A stretch of 16,808 nucleotides of DNA from UBA2334 sp049653005 (GTDB taxonomy: Bacteria > Pseudomonadota > Gammaproteobacteria > Burkholderiales > Burkholderiaceae_C): positions 1-16,808 of the forward strand of contig JBASFL010000086.1 of assembly GCA_049653005.1 (NCBI GenBank). The letters run 5' to 3'. Below the pieces are notes generated by a model. That model saw nothing but the letters and a program-made list of their open reading frames with translations, had not been told where the DNA came from and searched no databases. Both the position numbers and the translations under genes were made by a program. This document shows, piece after piece, positions 13,732 through 16,808 of the stretch. The first letter of the stretch is position 1; the number at the start of each line of letters is the position of its first letter.

Positions 13732-14678
13732 GCCAGTTGTCCTTTCACGTCGGCCAGGGTGGCTGGGTCATAGAGTGCCAACCCCGTCAGCTCAGGGTCG
13801 ATGCGCTTGACCATACCGGCCAGCACCTTGCCGGGGCCGCACTCCACCAGCGTGTGGACGCCACGGGCTTTGATGGCCTGCACACATTCCACCCAACGCA
13901 CCGGGCCGAAAGCCTGGCGGTAAAGCGCGTCACGCATGGCATAGGCCTCGGTTTGCACCGCCACATCGATGTTGTTGACCACCGGAATTTGGGCTGGGGC
14001 AAACACCGTTTCGGCCAGTTTGGCTTTCAGTCGTTCGGCCGCAGGCTTCATGAGGCTGGAGTGGAACGGGGCCGACACCGGCAGTGGCAGCGCACGCTTG
14101 GCACCGTTGGCTTTGAGCACCTCACACGCCTTTTCCACTGCGGCTTTGCTGCCCGCGATCACGGTTTGGGCGGGGTCATTGAAGTTGACGGCCTCGACCA
14201 CTTCGCCGGAACCGGCGGGGAACAGGGCCTGCACCTCGGCACAACCCGCCACCACGGCCGCAGCACCCATGCCCAGAATGGCGGCCATGGCCCCTACCCC
14301 GACAGGCACCGCCTCTTGCATGGCTGCCGCGCGAAAACGCACCAATGGCGCGGCCTGTGCCAGCGTCAACACACCCGATGCCACCAGGGCCGAATATTCG
14401 CCCAGCGAATGACCGGCCACCACAGCGGGCACCGAGCCCCCCTCTGCCACCCAAGCGCGGTAAGCGGCGACACCGGCCACCAACATCACGGGCTGGGTGT
14501 TGGTGGTCAGGGCCAGGGCTTCTTTGGGGCCGGTTTGGATGAGTTGCCCCACGTCTTCGCCCAAGGCATCGGACGCCTCTTGCAAGGTGGCGGTGACGGC
14601 GGGGTGGTCACCCCAAGCGTCGAGCATGCCCACGGCTTGCGAACCTTGACCGGGAAATACAAATGCAAATGCGCTCAT
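13728..14678 (-). CDS. fabD: Malonyl-CoA:ACP transacylase FabD
   Basis: FabD moves malonyl groups from CoA to ACP. The protein has 316 aa (E. coli 309). It begins with the family motif FAFVFPGQGSQAVGM; the nucleophile Ser91 is in GHSLGEYSAL, Arg116 (VRFRAAAMQEA) binds the malonyl carboxylate and His206 is in PVSAPFHSSLM. GQG at 10-12 is also conserved. The start ATG 14678 is preceded by a 14-base AT palindrome and has no Shine-Dalgarno in the usual place, unlike acpP or mucD. It follows fabH by 49 bases and overlaps fabG by four bases at its end. Confidence 0.97.
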   Translation of the reverse strand: MSAFAFVFPGQGSQAVGMLDAWGDHPAVTATLQEASDALGEDVGQLIQTGPKEALALTTNTQPVMLVAGVAAYRAWVAEGGSVPAVVAGHSLGEYSALVASGVLTLAQAAPLVRFRAAAMQEAVPVGVGAMAAILGMGAAAVVAGCAEVQALFPAGSGEVVEAVNFNDPAQTVIAGSKAAVEKACEVLKANGAKRALPLPVSAPFHSSLMKPAAERLKAKLAETVFAPAQIPVVNNIDVAVQTEAYAMRDALYRQAFGPVRWVECVQAIKARGVHTLVECGPGKVLAGMVKRIDPELTGLALYDPATLADVKGQLA

Positions 14679-14692
14679 TTTTTATATAAAAA
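14679..14692. promoter_or_regulatory. Perfect AT palindrome touching the fabD start
   Basis: TTTTTATATAAAAA, a 14-base perfect palindrome of A and T only, lies directly upstream of the fabD ATG in an otherwise GC-rich block. On the minus strand it includes TATATAA, which could serve as a -10, but a start there would leave no leader. It occupies the place where a Shine-Dalgarno should be. It may keep the start region unstructured, bind a regulator, or be part of a leaderless or coupled start. Confidence 0.4.
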
Positions 14693-14727
14693 CAGGTTCT
14701 ACCGCTCGTCTGTATTGGGTTTACAGC

Positions 14728-15747
14728 TCACATTTTCACCAGGACTGCACCCCAGGTGAATCCCCCCCCCACACCTTCCATCAACACGGTCTGGCCGGGC
14801 TTGATCTGGCCACCACGCACGGCGTGGTCCAACGCCAGCGGAATGGATGCGGCCGAAGTGTTGCCGTGCTGATCCACGGTGACCACCACTTTGTCCATGG
14901 GCAGTTTCAGCTTTCGGGCCGTGCTTTGCATGATGCGGATGTTGGCCTGGTGCGGCACCAGCCAATCCACATCGGCATCGGTTTTCCCCGCTTTGGTCAA
15001 CACGGCACGGGCGGCATCTTCCAACACGCCCACGGCCAGCTTGAACACGGCCTGGCCGTCCATTTTCAGCAAGGGATCGCCGAACACAGCGCCCCCAGAG
15101 ACGGTACCGGGCACACACAGGATGCCGGTGTGTTTGCCATCGGCGTGAATGTCGGTGGCCAAAATGCCAGCACCCGAGCCTTCGTGCTCACACGCTTCCA
15201 ACACCACGGCGCCAGCGCCATCACCAAACAACACGCAGGTGGTGCGGTCGTTGAAATCCAGAAGGCGGGAAAACACTTCGGCGCCCACCACCAAGGCTTT
15301 GGTGGCTGTGCCGGTTTTGATCAGTGAATCGGCCACGGTCAACGCGTAGACAAAACCGCTGCACACCGCCTGCACGTCAAAGGCCGCACCGCCGGCACCA
15401 CTGGCATCGCCCTCGGCAATGGCCGCCTGGGTCAACTTGTGTTGCAGGATCGTGGCGGTGGAGGGAAACACCATGTCGGGTGTGGAGGTGGCCAACACGA
15501 TGAGGTCGATGTCAGACACCTTGAGCCCCGCCGCGGCCAATGCAGCCCGGCAGGCTTGGAAAGCCAAATCACTGGCCTGCATACCGTCAGCCACAAAATG
15601 CCGGCTGCGGATGCCCGTGCGCTCCACGATCCACTCGTCGCTGCTCTCAAGCCCTCGCGCAGCCAGCAAGTCAACCATGTCGGCATTGGTCAAACGCCGG
15701 GGGGGCAGCGCGCTGCCTGTGCCTGAAATACGGGAAAAACGTGCCAT
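14728..15747 (-). CDS. fabH: Beta-ketoacyl-ACP synthase III FabH
   Basis: FabH starts fatty acid synthesis by condensing acetyl-CoA with malonyl-ACP. The protein has 339 aa from ATG 15747, slightly longer than E. coli FabH (317). The extra residues lie mainly in an insertion around 104-120 (LTQAAIAEGDASGAGGAA). The triad is complete: Cys129 in DVQAVCSGFVYAL, His266 in VPHQANIRI and Asn296 in HGNTSAAS. The C-terminal GVGGGFTWGAVLVKM is typical. The frame is open back to 15798, but those residues lie partly inside plsX; the chosen ATG is 19 bases after the plsX stop. It is followed by fabD after 49 bases. Confidence 0.96.
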   Translation of the reverse strand: MARFSRISGTGSALPPRRLTNADMVDLLAARGLESSDEWIVERTGIRSRHFVADGMQASDLAFQACRAALAAAGLKVSDIDLIVLATSTPDMVFPSTATILQHKLTQAAIAEGDASGAGGAAFDVQAVCSGFVYALTVADSLIKTGTATKALVVGAEVFSRLLDFNDRTTCVLFGDGAGAVVLEACEHEGSGAGILATDIHADGKHTGILCVPGTVSGGAVFGDPLLKMDGQAVFKLAVGVLEDAARAVLTKAGKTDADVDWLVPHQANIRIMQSTARKLKLPMDKVVVTVDQHGNTSAASIPLALDHAVRGGQIKPGQTVLMEGVGGGFTWGAVLVKM

Positions 15748-15766
15748 GGGATGAAGCTCAGTTGTC

Positions 15767-16808
15767 TCAGCGGCTGGCGGCAGGCACCGGGGCGGCACCC
15801 GCCATCAGGGGCGCGGCCCGCGCAATTTGCGCCTGAACCTGCTCCAGCAAACCGTTGTGGGCGGCATCATAAGCGCGCGACAAGGCTTGGCCGAACGCAA
15901 ACGCGTCGGCCGAACCGTGGCTTTTGAACACCAGCCCCCGCAAACCCAGCAGGGCAGCACCGTTGTAACGCCGGTGGTCGACCCGCTTTTTGAAGGCCGA
16001 TAACACGGGATAAGCGACCAATGCCGCCAGTTTGGTGAAGGGATTGCGTGAGAACTCGGTGCGAATCAAGCCACTGATCATGCTGGCCAGGCCCTCACTG
16101 GCTTTCAAGGCTACGTTGCCCACAAAGCCATCACACACCACGATGTCCACGGTGCCTTTGAAAATGTCGTTGCCTTCCACGTTGCCTGCAAAGTTCAAAT
16201 CGCCCGCCTGGCCGGCACTGCGCAACAGCTCGCCAGCCTGTTTGATGACTTCACTGCCTTTGATGACTTCTTCGCCCACGTTGAGCAGGCCCACGCTGGG
16301 GTTGGGTCGCCCGGAAATGGCGGCCACCAAGGCAGACCCCATCACTGCAAACTGCAACAGGTGCTGGGCACTGCAGTCCACATTGGCGCCCAAGTCGAGC
16401 ACCGTGGTGGAGCCCCCCGTCTGGTTGGGCAATTGGGAGGCGATGGCAGGCCGGTCGATGCCGTCCAGGGTTTTGAGCACGTAACGCGCGATGGCCATCA
16501 GCGCACCGGTGTTGCCGGACGACACCACTGCGTGGGCTTTGCCGTCTTTCACTTGCTGGATGGCCACGCGCATGGAAGAGTCTTTTTTGCGGCGCAGGGC
16601 CACTTCCACCGGATCGTCCATGGCCACCACTTCGGACGCCTCAACCAGGGTACAGCGGGCGTGGGACGTCAAAGTGGGCGACAACGCCAACGCCTCAGGC
16701 TTGCCCACCAAAACCAGGCAAGCATCGGGATGGCTCGCCAAAAAATGCTCGCAAGCGGGCAAGGTGATGGGGGGACCAAAATCCCCGCCCATGCAATCCA
16801 CGGCAATG
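15767..16808 (-). CDS. plsX: Phosphate acyltransferase PlsX (5' end outside window)
   Basis: PlsX converts acyl-ACP to acyl-phosphate, the acyl donor for PlsY in phospholipid synthesis; it is a peripheral membrane enzyme. The sequence enters at the right edge in the frame I-A-V-D-C-M-G-G-D-F-G-P, the usual PlsX N-terminus, so only a few codons are missing; the GTG at 16801 is an internal valine codon, not the start. Other family stretches are VVSSGNTGALMA, LDLGANVDCSAQHLLQFA, GLLNVGEE and FVGNVALKASEG. The C-terminal 20 residues are Ala/Pro-rich. It heads the plsX-fabH-fabD block, and in related genomes rpmF lies just upstream, which cannot be seen here. Confidence 0.95.
   Translation of the reverse strand, partial: IAVDCMGGDFGPPITLPACEHFLASHPDACLVLVGKPEALALSPTLTSHARCTLVEASEVVAMDDPVEVALRRKKDSSMRVAIQQVKDGKAHAVVSSGNTGALMAIARYVLKTLDGIDRPAIASQLPNQTGGSTTVLDLGANVDCSAQHLLQFAVMGSALVAAISGRPNPSVGLLNVGEEVIKGSEVIKQAGELLRSAGQAGDLNFAGNVEGNDIFKGTVDIVVCDGFVGNVALKASEGLASMISGLIRTEFSRNPFTKLAALVAYPVLSAFKKRVDHRRYNGAALLGLRGLVFKSHGSADAFAFGQALSRAYDAAHNGLLEQVQAQIARAAPLMAGAAPVPAASR

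Noticed and set aside
1..16808. Search for CRISPR arrays, insertion sequences, tRNA or rRNA genes, defence or toxin systems, phage genes
   Set aside because: None seen; the window is densely packed core housekeeping genes in one direction, with no composition break apart from the two repeat copies and the AT palindrome.

Overview
All genes in this window lie on the minus strand, so transcription runs from the right edge (plsX) to the left edge (pdxJ). The DNA is GC-rich. Gene order and protein sequences point to a betaproteobacterium of the Burkholderiales, most likely Comamonadaceae (Acidovorax, Rhodoferax, Hydrogenophaga and relatives). Evidence for this is the order plsX-fabH-fabD-fabG-acpP-fabF / rpoE-rseA-rseB-mucD / lepA-lepB-DUF4845-rnc-era-recO-pdxJ, and two degraded copies of a short dispersed repeat that I associate with that family. 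There are sixteen protein genes plus one small membrane protein, no RNA gene, no mobile element, no CRISPR array, and no gene-free stretch longer than about 190 bases.

Right block (about 11275-16808): type II fatty acid synthesis. PlsX (5' end outside the window) makes acyl-phosphate for phospholipid synthesis. FabH starts chains, FabD loads malonate onto ACP, FabG reduces, AcpP carries the chain and FabF elongates. fabD and fabG overlap by ATGA. The block ends in a strong intrinsic terminator directly behind fabF (11212-11257). That hairpin also lies inside the first codons of the next reading frame.

Middle block (about 6500-11259): envelope stress. A very Trp-rich, YgfX/CptA-like membrane protein precedes rpoE (sigma-E), rseA (membrane anti-sigma), rseB (periplasmic regulator) and mucD (periplasmic HtrA protease). 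A 12-bp GC-rich hairpin with a T-run (6500-6529) ends this block.

Left block (1-6450): housekeeping genes for translation, secretion, RNA processing and repair. lepA (EF4 GTPase), lepB (signal peptidase I), a DUF4845 membrane protein, rnc (RNase III), era (30S-assembly GTPase), recO (recombination mediator) and pdxJ (vitamin B6 synthesis, 3' end outside the window) follow one another closely. Stop-start overlaps occur at lepA/lepB, DUF4845/rnc and rnc/era.

This is a conserved chromosomal core region. I do not see a new biological system. The points worth a second look are local: a dispersed repeat that appears to encode most of the RseB signal peptide, a second copy that supplies the recO stop codon, the terminator/coding overlap after fabF, an approximately 80-residue low-complexity N-terminal extension on Era, a PdxJ of the Bacteroidetes-like rather than E. 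coli-like type, and a protein that is about 14% tryptophan.
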